Source of the DNA: Monosporascus cannonballus
Lineage: Eukaryota; Ascomycota; Sordariomycetes; Xylariales
Length of the DNA stretch: 64,000 nt
Assembly: GCA_004154925.1 (NCBI GenBank)
Contig: QJNS01000062.1
Location: forward strand, 248,001 to 312,000
Direction: 5' to 3'
Positions within the stretch are counted from its first letter, which is position 1; every line of letters begins with the position of its first letter. The position numbers were made by a program, and so were the translations under genes. The notes beneath the pieces were generated by a model, which saw only the letters and a program-made list of their open reading frames with translations, made no database searches and was not told the origin of the DNA. Shown piece by piece: positions 50,701 through 62,270 of the stretch.

Positions 50701-51422
50701 GCGTCCAAGGTCCTCGCCACAAGCAGACCCTGGAGATGTATGCGTTGCTCGCTAGTCTGTATACTAGCGCGGGCCAGTACTACCACACGCGGGCCATGGC
50801 GATGGCGACAGACAAAAACAGCTCGACCGCGGAGACCAGTCAGCGCGCATCCCTCATCGCAAGGACATACTTCAGGAAAGCCATAACGACCAACGAGGAA
50901 GTGCTCAAGCTGCTCATCGACAGGAACGCCGATGATAGCGATGAAGACGGAGACGACCAGTACTCCGTCGTCGGCAGCAGCAACCGTGGTTCGGTCATCG
51001 GAAGTAGGAGTTCCTCTCGTCATATCGACCATTTCGTAACCGGCACCAACGGCACCAACGGCGAGAACAAGACGGCCAGCGTGGCCCTCAACGACGTCCA
51101 AACGTTCATGACGGGCAAGGACGGCAGCGGCACGGCACCGGCCCAAGCCCCAGAGGCAGTACTAGTCGCCGCAGCACGGAGACACCTGAGGCTGCTCAAG
51201 CTGGCGGTGCAGCGCCTCGGTGGCTGGGGCCGACCTACCGCGGGTCACCAGACTCTCGCCTTGACTACCAAGGTCTGGAAGCAGTTCGGACCCGAGCTGA
51301 AGATGAAGGAGGAGGAGGTCATCAGCAGCAAGTGGAAGGTCGACGGGTTCGGAGGCGGCAAGGCAGAGGGCGGTCTCGAAGAGGATGGGTTCAAGGTTCC
51401 CGAAAGTTGGGAAATTTGCTAA
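44736..51422 (+). CDS. Giant STAND NTPase: NACHT-like domain with TPR-like array
   Basis: This is an intact gene of about 2169 codons. The proposed exons are 44736-44763, 44826-45370, 45427-46036 and 46096-51422. The first intron has GTATGA, an ACTAAT branch point and a CCAG acceptor. The intron at 45371-45426 uses GTAAGT and a less usual GAG acceptor, because the closer TAG would put the frame out. The N-terminal ~120 residues are Ser/Pro-rich. Next comes a helical domain (residues ~120-330; WDRVLIAAQYFAFQVNRLRD..GQCLLLLE) resembling N-terminal domains of fungal STAND proteins. The NTPase has Walker A GKSGSGKTT (from ~361) and Walker B IIVDGLDE (~474-481). From about 650 on, helical repeats of TPR type dominate (FGPEHPGVL.., QKRYEKAEYIYLRLY, GHSHTKTIAILYALGD). 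Two Thr/Ser-rich inserts lie at ~1140-1190 and ~1481-1530. The C-terminal ~150 residues are acidic/polar. STAND proteins act as signal-dependent switches; a role in non-self recognition is inferred only. Confidence 0.87.
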
Positions 51423-54329
51423 GCGCACGCCGATGGTCGGTACTTACTAATGGTGTCATTTCCTTTGTCAAACTGCGTGGCTGTACAGATTGACCGCTCG
51501 TGTTAGTGCACGGATATTGTCAACTTAATAATGGGTCTTGTATTGGATTTACCATGTTAGCGGAGCTTTTCTCATTTTCCTTTCTCTTTAAGGCCGGACC
51601 TAAATTGTACCTAAAAGCCCACTCTATGTAATAGTTATAATGTACTTTGTTGGAGTGAAGGATAATATGTGTTGAGCAGTGGACTATTTGACTCAAAGCC
51701 ATAACCGTCAGCACCAACGACCCTCGATGGCACCTAAGCGGTGCAATTGCCTTAGATAGTAGTAGGTATTAACCTTAAACGACCTGATTGGCTTAACCCG
51801 AATATTTTAGTGCGGCCTTCAACCTATCCTTAAAAGTATAGTTGCACCGATCCCTTACATAAAGACTGCAGTTTGGATCTTATACTTTATCCCCTAGGAT
51901 TCTTGACGTGGCCTAGACATGACTTGTATTCGTCGAAACGACAGTATTCTTCTTTTAGTTCGCTATGGCGATAACCTCATTTTAAAGGGGAATATCCACT
52001 TTAATTCCTCCGTTGTCTTAGTCCTTTTCATTGCCTTTTTCCAGACGAGGGGTAGAGTCGAGGGTCCTGACGCATGGTGCTTCGTTTGAATGAAGTACCC
52101 GACAGAAGGCCAGAAAGCATGACTAGCAGCAATGCTTTGAAGGTAGTTGCTGTCGTGTTCCTGCTCAGTGCTAGATCGGGGCGAGAGTGACTGGCCATTT
52201 TTGGAATGGCTTGGTTTGCAATCATTATTACAATGTCCTCACACGACTTCGAAAGTACTAAGTACATCAAGCAGCATAGTAGAGAACAGCAGTTGAAGAA
52301 TACCTGCTTAACAGACATGATGGGCAAAGGGCGCCAGGGATTAAACGACATGATCGGGGCCGAGCTCTACTGGAAACGTAGGCATCGACGGAGTCGATTT
52401 TAGCGGAACTCCTTATTATATGGCAGGATGATCAAGTGACATTAAAGACATAGCATCAGATAACCGTTTTAAACCCAACCCTGAAGAACGCAACGGCCAG
52501 CACGATAGTTAAGAAGTATATGTCAGAGTGCCGGTACCCTTTGAGGAAGAGCTCCGTGAAACTTGGGCCTCCTTGAAGGATCAGGGCCCTCCGACCCCTG
52601 GCTCCCTTCGTCCGCAAGAAGTGGCGATGAGGAATCAACAGGCCGAGCTACGCCAGATGTTGAATCGGAGTATCGAATCGCACGAGGCCTTGGATGTGTC
52701 GCTTCTGGAAATTCGCCCGAGCCGGGAGAAGCGCTTCCGGGAGCAAATCGAAGCTTACAGAGCAAAGGCGGATGGGGCGCTCGGAATGCAGGAAGACGAA
52801 CATCGGATCGGGGGAGCGGGTTATCCGGAACTACAAGCGGCAGAGTGCGGGAGCACGAAGCTACTAGCCAAGAATCGCGGCTTTGGAGGCTCAGCGCGGT
52901 CGGAAAGGAAACGCGTCTGCTGAAGCGGTCAAACAAGGTTACCAACAACTTCGAAAAGAGTACAAAGCTCAACAATCCGCCCTAAGTCATTTCGAACATA
53001 GTGAAGAGGAGCTAAGGCCGAAGTTGGAGCGACTCGGGGCCGAGCTGGAGGAGACGAGAGCGCATCTAGGGTTCAAATGGGGAACTACCGTCCGGGTCAA
53101 GACAGGATAGACTTGCCCTTTAATTCAAGGCGGCCTCGGAGCCGGTGAGTCATCCAACCAACATGATTCTGTGCAATACTTATGTTAATTGAGTTCAGTC
53201 GTCTCGTGTCTAACAGCTGATAAGTATTTTCAGGGGGTCGGTCTGAAGTGGAGGTGCTAACAATGCATCGAGGACTGTTGCGTACCATCCAATATCCTGA
53301 GAACGACAACTAGACACGTTCGGACTTCCAGGGCCGCCTCGAAATCTGGTACCGGAAGGAGTCTTCGCCTGAAACTTGTTTATGAGCGCGAGGTCTTCTC
53401 AGGAACAGGGCGCCTCCAAGTTCAGCCAGAGATTATAGCGTGTAGATGTTGGTTACTAAAACCCGCTATGATCGGAGGCGAAGCCTATGGCCTCAGGCGG
53501 AGGAGGACGAACGGAAATGGCCCCTATTTGTTGGCGCGGGGATCTTATAGGGAGTCGGAGGAGAGATAGCTGGGGCGTACATTTATGCAACTCCTCTTAT
53601 TCCGAGGCGTTGGATGGACCCGCGGAGGAGAAAGGGGGGAAGAAGGGGACCAAGCGAAAAAGGGAGACAAATGCAGACCCGCCAGCATCTGTTGCCTTGA
53701 CCTTCGCCTTTCTCCCTTTAATCTGACTAATCAAGGTACAAATAACGCGGACCCCGATACCAGAGCAGAGAATCAACCGTATTGCGTATGTATCTTCATA
53801 GCAGCAAATCCTCTAGTGCCAAGCTATGTAGAATGGTGAACTTGATCTCTGGGACTTCTTGGAACATGCTTGAAATATAATGGCGTCTGCACGGTATCTA
53901 TTTCATGATCGCTAGTGACTCTATATATGTACACAGGATAGGAGTTCGTACTGGAGTTTCATTGTCCCATCCTACGGTAGCCCAGCGTTAAAAGAAGCAA
54001 AGGCTAATTAATCATTTGTTCGTCTCATTTCTAATGAATCTTCGCCGTGGGTATGCTCGCTAAACTCCATGCCCCCGATGCACAATGTTCAACGATGACT
54101 GTCCCGATCCGATGTCGTGTGATCCCCCAGACGAATAACTCCTCATGCTGCAAAATAGGTAGAAAGCGACCTCATACGTAGCAAAGCCGCGTCACGGTGA
54201 CACTGATCCGGAGCACCGTCGAGCTCCCATCTTATAGTAAATAAGCCGTTCAGCCTATCAATTCACTCCTCCACATTACCAAGGTACCTCCGGAAAAAAG
54301 GATTCCAACACTCGCATGATTATCATCCC
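51423..54329. other. Convergent spacer, mostly empty
   Basis: This 2.9-kb region lies between the 3' ends of the NACHT-TPR gene and the rhodanese-USP gene. Apart from the coiled-coil remnant at 52528-53110 I see no gene. The stretch 53487-53839 contains plus-strand frames with low-complexity GEERGEEGDQ-like sequence and no family features. Confidence 0.5.
52528..53110 (+). pseudogene. Coiled-coil coding remnant
   Basis: One plus-strand frame (52528-52800) encodes charged helical sequence (FEEELRETWASLKDQG, RNQQAELRQMLNRSIESHEA, REKRFREQIEAYRAKADGAL). From about 52850 a different frame continues in the same style (RIAALEAQRGRKG, AVKQGYQQLRKEYKAQQSAL, EEELRPKLERLGAELEETRA) and ends at 53110. 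The switch occurs in a G-rich stretch near 52800-52850 with no convincing intron. A single coiled-coil gene broken by an indel is the simplest reading. No start or family is recognised. Confidence 0.45.
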
Positions 54330-57300
54330 CTAATCATCCCTGCTAGCCCAGAGGATATCCTTCCGCTTGTAGAAGAGCATGACGGGCGTCTCTTTCCCCT
54401 TGCACTCGAACAACTCTCGTTGGATCTGCCGATCCATGTCCACCTCGTCCGTGCTGGAGTCATTACATTTGGTCCACAAGCTGCCGCTGCCCTCTCTGAC
54501 CCAGGTCCAGTAGTGTCCAGAGTGGCTGTCCGGGCCGTTATGGATGACGATGGCATATAGGTCGTAGATAGGGTCCTCTTCGTAACCGCCGAGCATATCT
54601 GTGGGCTGTTTGCCGAGGAATGGTCGCAGTTGCTCCTTATCATACCTGTGCTTGCGGAGGTCGAGGTCGTCGAACGGAAACTCCATGGGGAACGTATTCT
54701 TCAGCGGCACCCTCGTCGTGTGGATGGTCCTGAGAACTTTGACGCAGAGAAGGGGGGCAGCTCTCAGCAGGAAGTTTCGCCTTCTCTTGTGCTTGTTCTT
54801 GCAGGTTTCGCATGTACTCTCCAGGACTTCGTCAGGCGCAAACTCCCGATCAAAGGCAGCAGGTAAACTATCTAATTGGCCTCCTTTTGTGCTGTCGGCA
54901 GGATATGCGACGACGAACGGTTCAGCCTCAAGCTTATATGACTTGGCGTTGCATTCAGGATTCGTACACGTGAACTCTTGGGAGATGACGTTTTGCCAAT
55001 ATTTGTCAACAATGGAGTGATGGAGGTCATAGTAGGAAAGCCATGTGTTTAGTACGTCGCCCAGTGGCGCTTGAGAGTTCTGGATCTTGGGCGTTTTAAA
55101 GTCCGGTTCCTTTGCACTGGTATTGCGTTTGGTATTGGTCTCCATGTCTAACTGGTCGAGGAGGAAGGTGGTGAGTTCTTCGGCATCATGCTGCTCATTG
55201 TCCCCAAATTTGATGATTCTGTTTCGGTATTCGTAGCCCTGGTGAATGGATCGTAGGTAATTCTTAAAACTCGTGTCAGTACAGATGCGAGATACAAACA
55301 TACATTTGAACCTACCATAAGAAGCGCAGCCCTCATCACTTCGAACTGCCGGTTGTTCAGATACTGAAATATGCTGCCAAGGATCCTTGCGAGGAGCTGT
55401 GGCGAAGGTTTATCTTGGGAATGATTTGCGGCACGCCATGAGACCGGCCAGTCACTGCGAGTCACTTCGCTTGCGAACCGAGGGGACGCAAGAAGGGCTT
55501 GAAGAACCGAGTTACAATAGCACCACTGGTAAGGATTTTCAAGGCCCGTCCTTTTCTTACGCGCTAGGCTGGCGGCAGACTTTTTGGCATAAACGGCGGA
55601 GCTTGATCCGTCATCTTTCGTTTCCAGCCCGCTATATCTGGTTCTTGGGACGGCAGGGGCTGGACGGGCCGGTGGAGCTGGTGATATATTGTAAAGACGT
55701 TCTTCGTCGGATAAGGAAGAGATGGTCGGGGGAGAGGTCATCGACTCCTGCAATTGGGATACGGAGGGAAAGCGGCGCATCACCTCTTCAGCCGACCTGT
55801 AGTAGTCATTAGGGGACGATGCAGCCTCATCTGCCTTGATCGATTTCTCGAACTGCTCAATTTCCTTTTGATTCAAGGTTTTCGTCTTGGTCCTGGCCCG
55901 TCGCCTATCGAGGGCCCTAGGCCCACGGGGCCTTCTTGATGATTGATTAGTCCTAGAAACGGCCAACGACTGCAACCCAAGCTCCTCAACCCAAGCATCT
56001 AAACCGCCAGCTAGAAGTTTAGGGGGGTTTCTAAGCTGCCTAGTATAGTTATAGTGCAACAGAGCGTTCATTATGGTGTAAACGACCATGGCCTGAGAAC
56101 TCCCGGTTATCCTCTTCGGGACTGACGTCGAATCTTGGTCGTAGACAACGACCAGGTCAACCTTGTCGCGCTGTTCAAATGCCAGCTTTTCTGCGGGATC
56201 GGCAAGTATCATACTGTCCTGGATGTCATCTGCGGATATGTTCTCACGCGATAGAACTTCAGGCTCGACACATATTGTCCTTTGAGACAAAATGTGACCA
56301 TCGTCGAACGCCTCTCGATCGCGAACATCTATAACGAGCAGTTGCACTTTGCTGCTCCCTTGTCTCATGTAGTTTAGAAGCTCCTGTGGGGTGATGGTCT
56401 CGCCTTCGGGAATTTCAATACCAGATGGCCGCGGGGTTGGAGGCGACTCTTTATACGTGTGTGCGGCGGCGAACTGTTCTCCGCTGAAAGCCTTGATCGC
56501 ATTCTCCATCGAAGTCCTGGCCGAAGCGCTGGGGACAGAAGCGATCGAATTAGTCCTACTAAACATACCACGAGGTGTACTGGATGGTAAAGCAGCCACC
56601 TCGCTAGTGATGGTGCCTCGGGCAGGACTGTATATAGCGTCAGGAACCTTTGGCATGGGCGGTACGGAGCTGTCTACCGAGGGTTTTGACCGATGGGCGA
56701 CAGGCATCTCCCTAGGGCCAGCGGGCTTTAGAAGGAGGGCACCATTCGACGGCTGGGGATCGCGCAGTTTCGCAAAACGGCTGTTGAGATCGTGGGACGT
56801 GGAGCTGGAGCCGGACTTGATCGCGTTGCCATGCAAGGCTTGGGGCTTCGGATGAACCATGGGCCTGGACTTGGGCCCGCTTGCCTCTGAGTGGCTTTGC
56901 TCAGCAAAGCCGGGAGCGGGTTTCGTTCCGTTTTGACGAGGGATACCATTGCAGACCTGACTATGCGCTGGCTTGCTGGAAGGAACACTTGGCAAGTCTA
57001 TGAGAGCGGCATCACTGGAGGTTCGTGAGGAGCGGATCGGTCGGACGCCACTTCTCTTGTTGTCCTCCTTGATGAGGATCTTGATCTTGTCGAATGTCTC
57101 GCCATTCTTGGTGATCTTCGCTTTGAGCGCATTATAGAGTCGGCTAAGATCTCCGCTGCCAGACTTCAAAGAAGGATAATCCTTGTGCTTCGGGACGGTA
57201 TCCACGGCGATAGTAAAAGCCTTGATATACTCTTGCAATGCTAGATCTGGGCGGCCGAAGTCGCTGAATGTGCTAGCCTGCCGCATGCAACTATCACCAA

Positions 57301-57562
57301 TCTCCAGGACTTTACGCAAGGGGGTGTGGGGATCGAGATCGACTCCCACAGAGGTTAAGTCGTCTATGTGGCGGAAGGGTGTCTTTGCACTGGCAGGTCC
57401 TCCATTTCCGTTCATCGCCCATGTATTGGAACTTCCGTTGCTGCCATGTTTTGTGGACGTGCTCGTGCTCGTGCTCGAATAACCGTTTGCGCGCGAGGCC
57501 ATGCCGTCTTGTGGGCCGGGTACAGGAACAGGGGAGGGTCTCGAAAAAGCAACAGGACTCAT
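54330..57562 (-). CDS. Ubiquitin-specific protease with rhodanese domain
   Basis: This is a cysteine deubiquitinase with the architecture of yeast Ubp5/Ubp7/Doa4 and human USP8. The exons (minus) are 57562-55316 and 55262-54330, giving 1059 residues. The N-terminal part (residues ~45-160, DLTSVGVDLDPHTPLRKVLEI, LALQEYIKAFTIAVDTVPKH) resembles the USP8 dimerisation/MIT-like region. A disordered Ser/Pro-rich part follows. The rhodanese-like domain (~385-535) has ITPQELLNYM, LLVIDVRDREAFDDGHI and LLAGGLDAWVEEL. The USP domain begins GLENPYQWCYCNSVLQALL with the predicted nucleophile at about Cys681. Two CxxC pairs (CTNPEC and CETCKNKHKRRR) probably bind zinc. The His box is HNGPDSHSGHYWTW (His ~999), followed by CNDSSTDEV. 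The 53-nt intron (55263-55315, GTAGGT..TTAAG, CTGAC branch) joins AALLM to NYLRSIHQGYEYRN. The Cys box is unusual, with PYQW where most USPs have xGNT. It is divergent from VPS27. Confidence 0.92.
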
Positions 57563-58820
57563 AATTCACCCGGGAGGGTGCCCGATATCATGCCGCGATC
57601 ATATACTAGGGGCAGGTCGCGTGATACGGGCAGCTATAGTATAATGGCGTGGCGTTGGGGAGGTAGAGCCCAGCTCCTTTGTCAAATCCAAGCCGAGTCA
57701 GGCAAAAATAATGTCTAAAGAGAGGGATTTATGAGCAGGAATTGTTGATCTGGCTCCGGTCTTGGTAACAGTTGCTGAGACGCATTCTGTCGAGAGGGAG
57801 AGACAACCTTGGAGGCAAGGACTCGAGGGGTTGGAATGTGGGATGCGAACAAGGTTGCTGAAAGCAGTCTAGAGGTGCTAGTTACTTTCGAGAGGGCAAG
57901 GCAGGTTAGATATATATACCAATGCACTGTTGAATGAACTTGCAAGCGGCTTTGTAAAGAGGGAGAGCTGACAACATAGGATTGAGAATACCAAACCCTA
58001 CAAAATGTCCATCACGGCGCGCGACACAAATCTGCAAGAAACCGGGTGCAGGTTGCTGTGTACGATCCGAACCTACACCTGTGATTACATGCATCTCGGT
58101 AATAAAAGCGGTTGTACATAAGGCGTTGCACAAAAAAGACCGAGAAGACTTAGGTAAGCAAGCGGTTACGTCGTCAGAGGGGCAACAGGGGGCAATACGT
58201 AACGTGCTGTAGTGCAGATAACTGTTTAATGATATGACGACCCCGGGGCTGCCTTCTAACCTGGGGGTGGGGGGGTTGCCTTGCTAGTACTGTACATATC
58301 AGCGCTCAGCTACAAGGCGTAAACTTATTAATACCCGTGGATATCTGGGTATTAACGTATAGGTGATACATGTAGACTAGCTAGGTAAAGTCGGGCCCGG
58401 TGTCTAATGGCTGAAATATGGGGAATTGGAACTCCTCTGCCCTTTGGTGCTTGTAGGTAGCCGGCAGGGCCCCATCTGCTGCGAGGGCTACCGTGATCAC
58501 ACATACGTAATGCATGGGTAACCCAATCATGCCTGCCTAGCGACTCCATCCGGCTCGGTGCTATTCGCCCAGAGCCCGTGAACCACCAAACTACCTCCCT
58601 TATCTTTACTCTACACGTGCATGCGGCGTTGCTTGCCTACCCTCCAAGTACATACCTCAAATCAACAGGCAGCCATTGATTGATATCTTCGTCTCTCAAG
58701 CCTCATACTACACAATACAAGCAGTATATATCCCCTATCGCCCGTTACCAACCAACTTTGCGCTTTCTGTCCTACATCCGCGACGCCGATAAGTCCGTTT
58801 CCGTTTCCGCTTTCCCCAAT
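57563..58820. promoter_or_regulatory. Divergent promoter region rhodanese-USP / VPS27
   Basis: This 1.26-kb region lies between two divergent starts. It has a perfect 9-bp inverted repeat TTAATACCC..GGGTATTAA at 58328-58355. A G-rich stretch lies near 58262-58277. The leader of VPS27 is AC/CT-rich. No gene is supported; minus-strand frames at 57715-58133 lack features. Confidence 0.5.
58328..58355. promoter_or_regulatory. 9-bp inverted repeat in divergent promoter
   Basis: TTAATACCC (58328-58336) and GGGTATTAA (58347-58355) flank a 10-nt spacer. This could be a dimeric regulator site or chance; no known fungal factor was matched. Confidence 0.35.
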
Positions 58821-60966
58821 ATGATGGGCGGCTGGTTCTCGTCCTCGGCCAATAGCGCCTTGGACGAGCAGATCGAGAAAGCTACGAGCAGCAGCTTGGA
58901 AGACATCGCCCTGAACCTTGAGATATCCGACATCATCCGCTCCCGGACAGTCCAACCGAAAGACGCCATGCGATCCCTAAAGCGGAGAATCGGTGCCAAA
59001 AACCCCAACCAGCAACTCGGCGCCCTCATCCTCACAGATACGTGCGTCAAGAATGGCGGCGCTCACTTTCTCGTTGAAGTTGCTTCCAGAGAGTTTATGG
59101 ACAATCTTACCTCTCTCCTCCACGCTGTCGGGCCCGCCGCGGTGAATCAGGAAGTCAAGACCAAGATACTCGAGTTGATACAGTCATGGGCTGCTGCTGC
59201 TGAAGGCCGCCACGAATTAAAATACATTGAAGAGACGTACAGGGCCTTGCAGAGAGACGGCTTCCGATTCCCGCCTCGCGTCACCGTCGCGAGCAGCATG
59301 ATTGATAGTAGCGCTGTACGTATTACATATCTGCCATCTGTCGATCGCTGGAGTGAACACAGCTAACTTCCCTTTTCGTCGCGACAGCCCCCTGAGTGGA
59401 CCGACTCCGATGTCTGCATGCGATGCCGAACCCCCTTCACTTTTACTAACCGGAAGCATCATTGTCGCAACTGCGGGAACTGTTTCGATCAGCAGTGCTC
59501 GAGCAAGACCCTCCCCCTCCCACACTTAGGCATCTTACAGGCCGTACGAGTTGATGATGGATGCTATGCAAAGCTCACCGACAAGTCGAATAAGGGCGCT
59601 CCTAGTGGTCAGCAACGTACAACGTCAACCTCGTCTTTTCCTCATAAGAACCGCAGTACATCGGCTATGCAACCCCGAAATGCGCGTGTTGACGATGACT
59701 TCGACGAGGATCTTAAGAAAGCACTGGCTATGAGCTTGGAGGATGTTCAGACCCATAGCAAAGGCTACGCCCCACCTACCAACAACGCGCCAGCCGCGGC
59801 ATATGCGAAGACCAATGGGCAATCGACCTCTCCGATAAAAGCACAGGAGGAAGAAGACGAAGACCTCAGGGCGGCTATAGCCGCCTCGCTCGCCGATATG
59901 GAGGAGCAAAAGCAGAAACATGCCGCAGTCTTGAAACAGCAGGCAGACAGCGTCCCAGTCGCCTCGGCGGCTCAGTTCGCTCTGCCAAAAAACGACTACG
60001 AGCTCACTCCAGTTGAGGCTGAGAATATAAATCTTTTCGCGACACTAGTGGACAGACTTCAGACGCAGCCTCCCGGCACGATCCTGAGAGAACCACAAAT
60101 CCAGGAGCTCTATGATTCCATAGGGGCGTTACGACCTAAGTTAGCCCGGACGTATGGGGAAACAATGAGCAAGCACGGTAAACTAGAGGTCCCTAACTTC
60201 AGGCTTGTTACCAGCGGCTAACTTCGCTCTAGATACCCTTTTGGACTTGCATGCCAAGCTCTCAACGGTCGTTCGGTACTATGACAGGATGTTAGAGGAG
60301 CGTCTATCGAAGGCATATAGCCAACACGGCATTGGCGGTTATTCTCTACCTCCCCCACGGCAGCCCTCCGGTCCCTACCCCTCGATGCGTTCTACAGCCG
60401 GCCCAGGGGCAGCAGAGAACTTCTACACTAACGCCCCACCGTCTCAGTTTAACCAAACGCCGACCGGCCAACCTTATGCTCATCACAGCCAACCGACTCC
60501 ACAACCTCAGTATGCGAACTATGACAAGCGTGGTTCAATATCATCTAGCAGTCAATATCCACATCCACCCCAAAGGACCGATAGCTGGCAGACTCAAGCT
60601 CCCTCGGGACCTGCCCAGTATCCAAACCCAACAAACTACGCACCTACCGAGCCTTCTACGCCGGCGTCCCATGCGCAACGTGCGATACCCCCGAACCAGC
60701 CCAGCAGAGCTCCTGAGCTAGGTGGTCCTTCTGCACCAGATCCGAACGCTGCCTATTACTGCAACACGCAACGTAACCCCGATGGACAGGCGCCGAGTGG
60801 CCCAGTGGAGTCTGCAGCATCTCCTTATCCCAACCTCCAGCAGTCGGTGAACTACAATCAACAGTCTGTGCCCCCAACCCCTGCCTCAGTCCCTTCGCGG
60901 TTGTCACAACCATCACAACCTCCTCAGCAATACGCGCCATCGACGCAGCACCCTCTACAGCCATAT

Positions 60967-61000
<34 letters not shown>

Positions 61001-61155
61001 CACCACCTCAACAGCCACAGCATACAGGCCATACCCCTCAGGCATATCAGGCTACTGGTCCGGGCTACTCCAATTTCAGCCAGGATTCCTTCCCGTCGGC
61101 GCCCCAACACGCGCCTCCGAAGCCCATCGTGGAAGAAAGCTTGATTGATCTATGA
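58821..61155 (+). CDS. vps27: ESCRT-0 subunit Vps27 (HRS-like)
   Basis: Vps27 binds ubiquitinated membrane cargo and PtdIns3P on endosomes, recruits ESCRT-I and clathrin, and starts multivesicular-body sorting. The exons are 58821-59315, 59388-60177 and 60233-61155, giving 735 residues. The start MMGGWFSS begins the conserved N-terminus; the upstream in-frame ATG at 58680 adds unrelated leader residues. The VHS domain spans ~10-150 ([20 protein letters not shown]). The FYVE finger starts at ~169 ([16 protein letters not shown]) with RKHHCR at 187-192 and RVDDGC. UIM 1 is at ~267-285 ([14 protein letters not shown]) and UIM 2 at ~318-335 ([15 protein letters not shown]). A GAT-like helical region contains [20 protein letters not shown]. 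The tail is Pro/Gln-rich with a polyglutamine run and ends in the clathrin-box-like LIDL. Intron borders are GTACGT..GACAG and GTAAAC..TCTAG. Confidence 0.95.
60969..61000 (+). repeat. CAG repeat encoding polyglutamine in Vps27
   Basis: About ten consecutive CAG codons lie in the Gln/Pro-rich tail of Vps27, followed by CAACCACCACCTCAACAGCC. This is a coding microsatellite in a disordered region, likely to vary in length between strains. Confidence 0.88.
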
Positions 61156-62270
61156 GACGCATGAGATGGCCAAAATTTACATCCTCAAAACTAGTTGTAG
61201 ATTCCATAGGAAGGACTCGCCCGGCTTTGAGCATCAACCCCCTTTGTAAATACCCAGAATTGCGTGACTTGTTCTTATGTTGGCTATCTCGGACGGAAAC
61301 CGCCCGAGAGTCGAGTGGAGTCTTTACAGTTTTCCGGGGCTTGTAAAGCACCAGGGGAGTCGTCAGGGACTCAATTCCATGATATTGGTCGATTTGGTTA
61401 TGGAGGCTTCAAACCTCGCGCGGGAGAATGGTTTGGGGTGAAGCAATAGGGTAGTATGCAAAGGCATTCTGAATTCTACTCCTGCCCCGGCTTACGTCCA
61501 CTGCACCGCCGGCATGCCGAGTGCTCTGGCGCGCCTGAATGGCACCATCTTCGCTGCGCATTTCCCACGTCCCGTGCCTTTCGCGTATGCCCCCTATGGG
61601 ACGCCAGAGGCCGACTTTGAAACTATCGTGGTTTGTTGGCATCCATGACTTAAACTGGCGGCTATGGACTGGGGTTGGTCGTCGCGGCTGGCTAAATCGG
61701 ACCCTGGCCTCATATGTACCTCTATACTCAAGGCGCCTCTAAGATGTCAAATGTTGGGATAAGAGTTACGCGTAGGATGGTGTGATATATAGACACTGGA
61801 CCGAACAGCTGCCATTCGCACCATTCCGCGAAGACATGTATACTGTTATACATCAGCCAGGTATATATACACAGTTTAGGTTCTGCACAGGGGCCCTATC
61901 CTCGAACTTACTAACTTAAGTGGAAACTTCCTGCTAAGCCCACCCTATTGCGTCATTGCTTTTTATTGGACAGACGCATGGATATGCCCCTCCACCATTG
62001 TCAGGTCACTCCCCCAGTTCCATTTCGTACTTGCAGTACCCCGCCAACATCAACTTCAACTCGTTACGCAACGATTGAAGATCGCTAATCCTTAATTTCT
62101 GCCAATACGTACGAACGTAGATATATTCCGCTTGACAGTCTCTACCAGCCACGGGCTTGTGTGTGCCATATTATTCCTTTGAGATTATCGGATAAGAAGA
62201 TCAAAGATCATTCGCGCGACTATCGACTGCGATCTATTCTGGAACCTACCTTTGCTGCGTCGCCTTCGTT
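61156..62270. other. Intergenic region VPS27 to HBS1
   Basis: This 1.1-kb spacer lies between tandem plus-strand genes. It should contain the VPS27 terminator and HBS1 promoter. No gene or repeat is supported. TATATA-containing words occur near 61783-61790 and 61862-61870, too far from the HBS1 start to be assigned. Confidence 0.5.

Noticed and set aside
50211..51146. 311-codon minus-strand open frame over the 3' part of the STAND gene
   Set aside because: Composition (R, V, L, A, H) is typical of antisense to a GC3-biased gene; the plus frame has continuous TPR-like sequence.
52523..52975. 150-codon minus-strand frame opposite the coiled-coil remnant
   Set aside because: Pro/Ser/Arg-rich antisense of charged helix-coding sequence; no motif.
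54601..57482. Several plus-strand frames opposite the rhodanese-USP gene
   Set aside because: Antisense shadows; the minus strand carries USP and rhodanese motifs.
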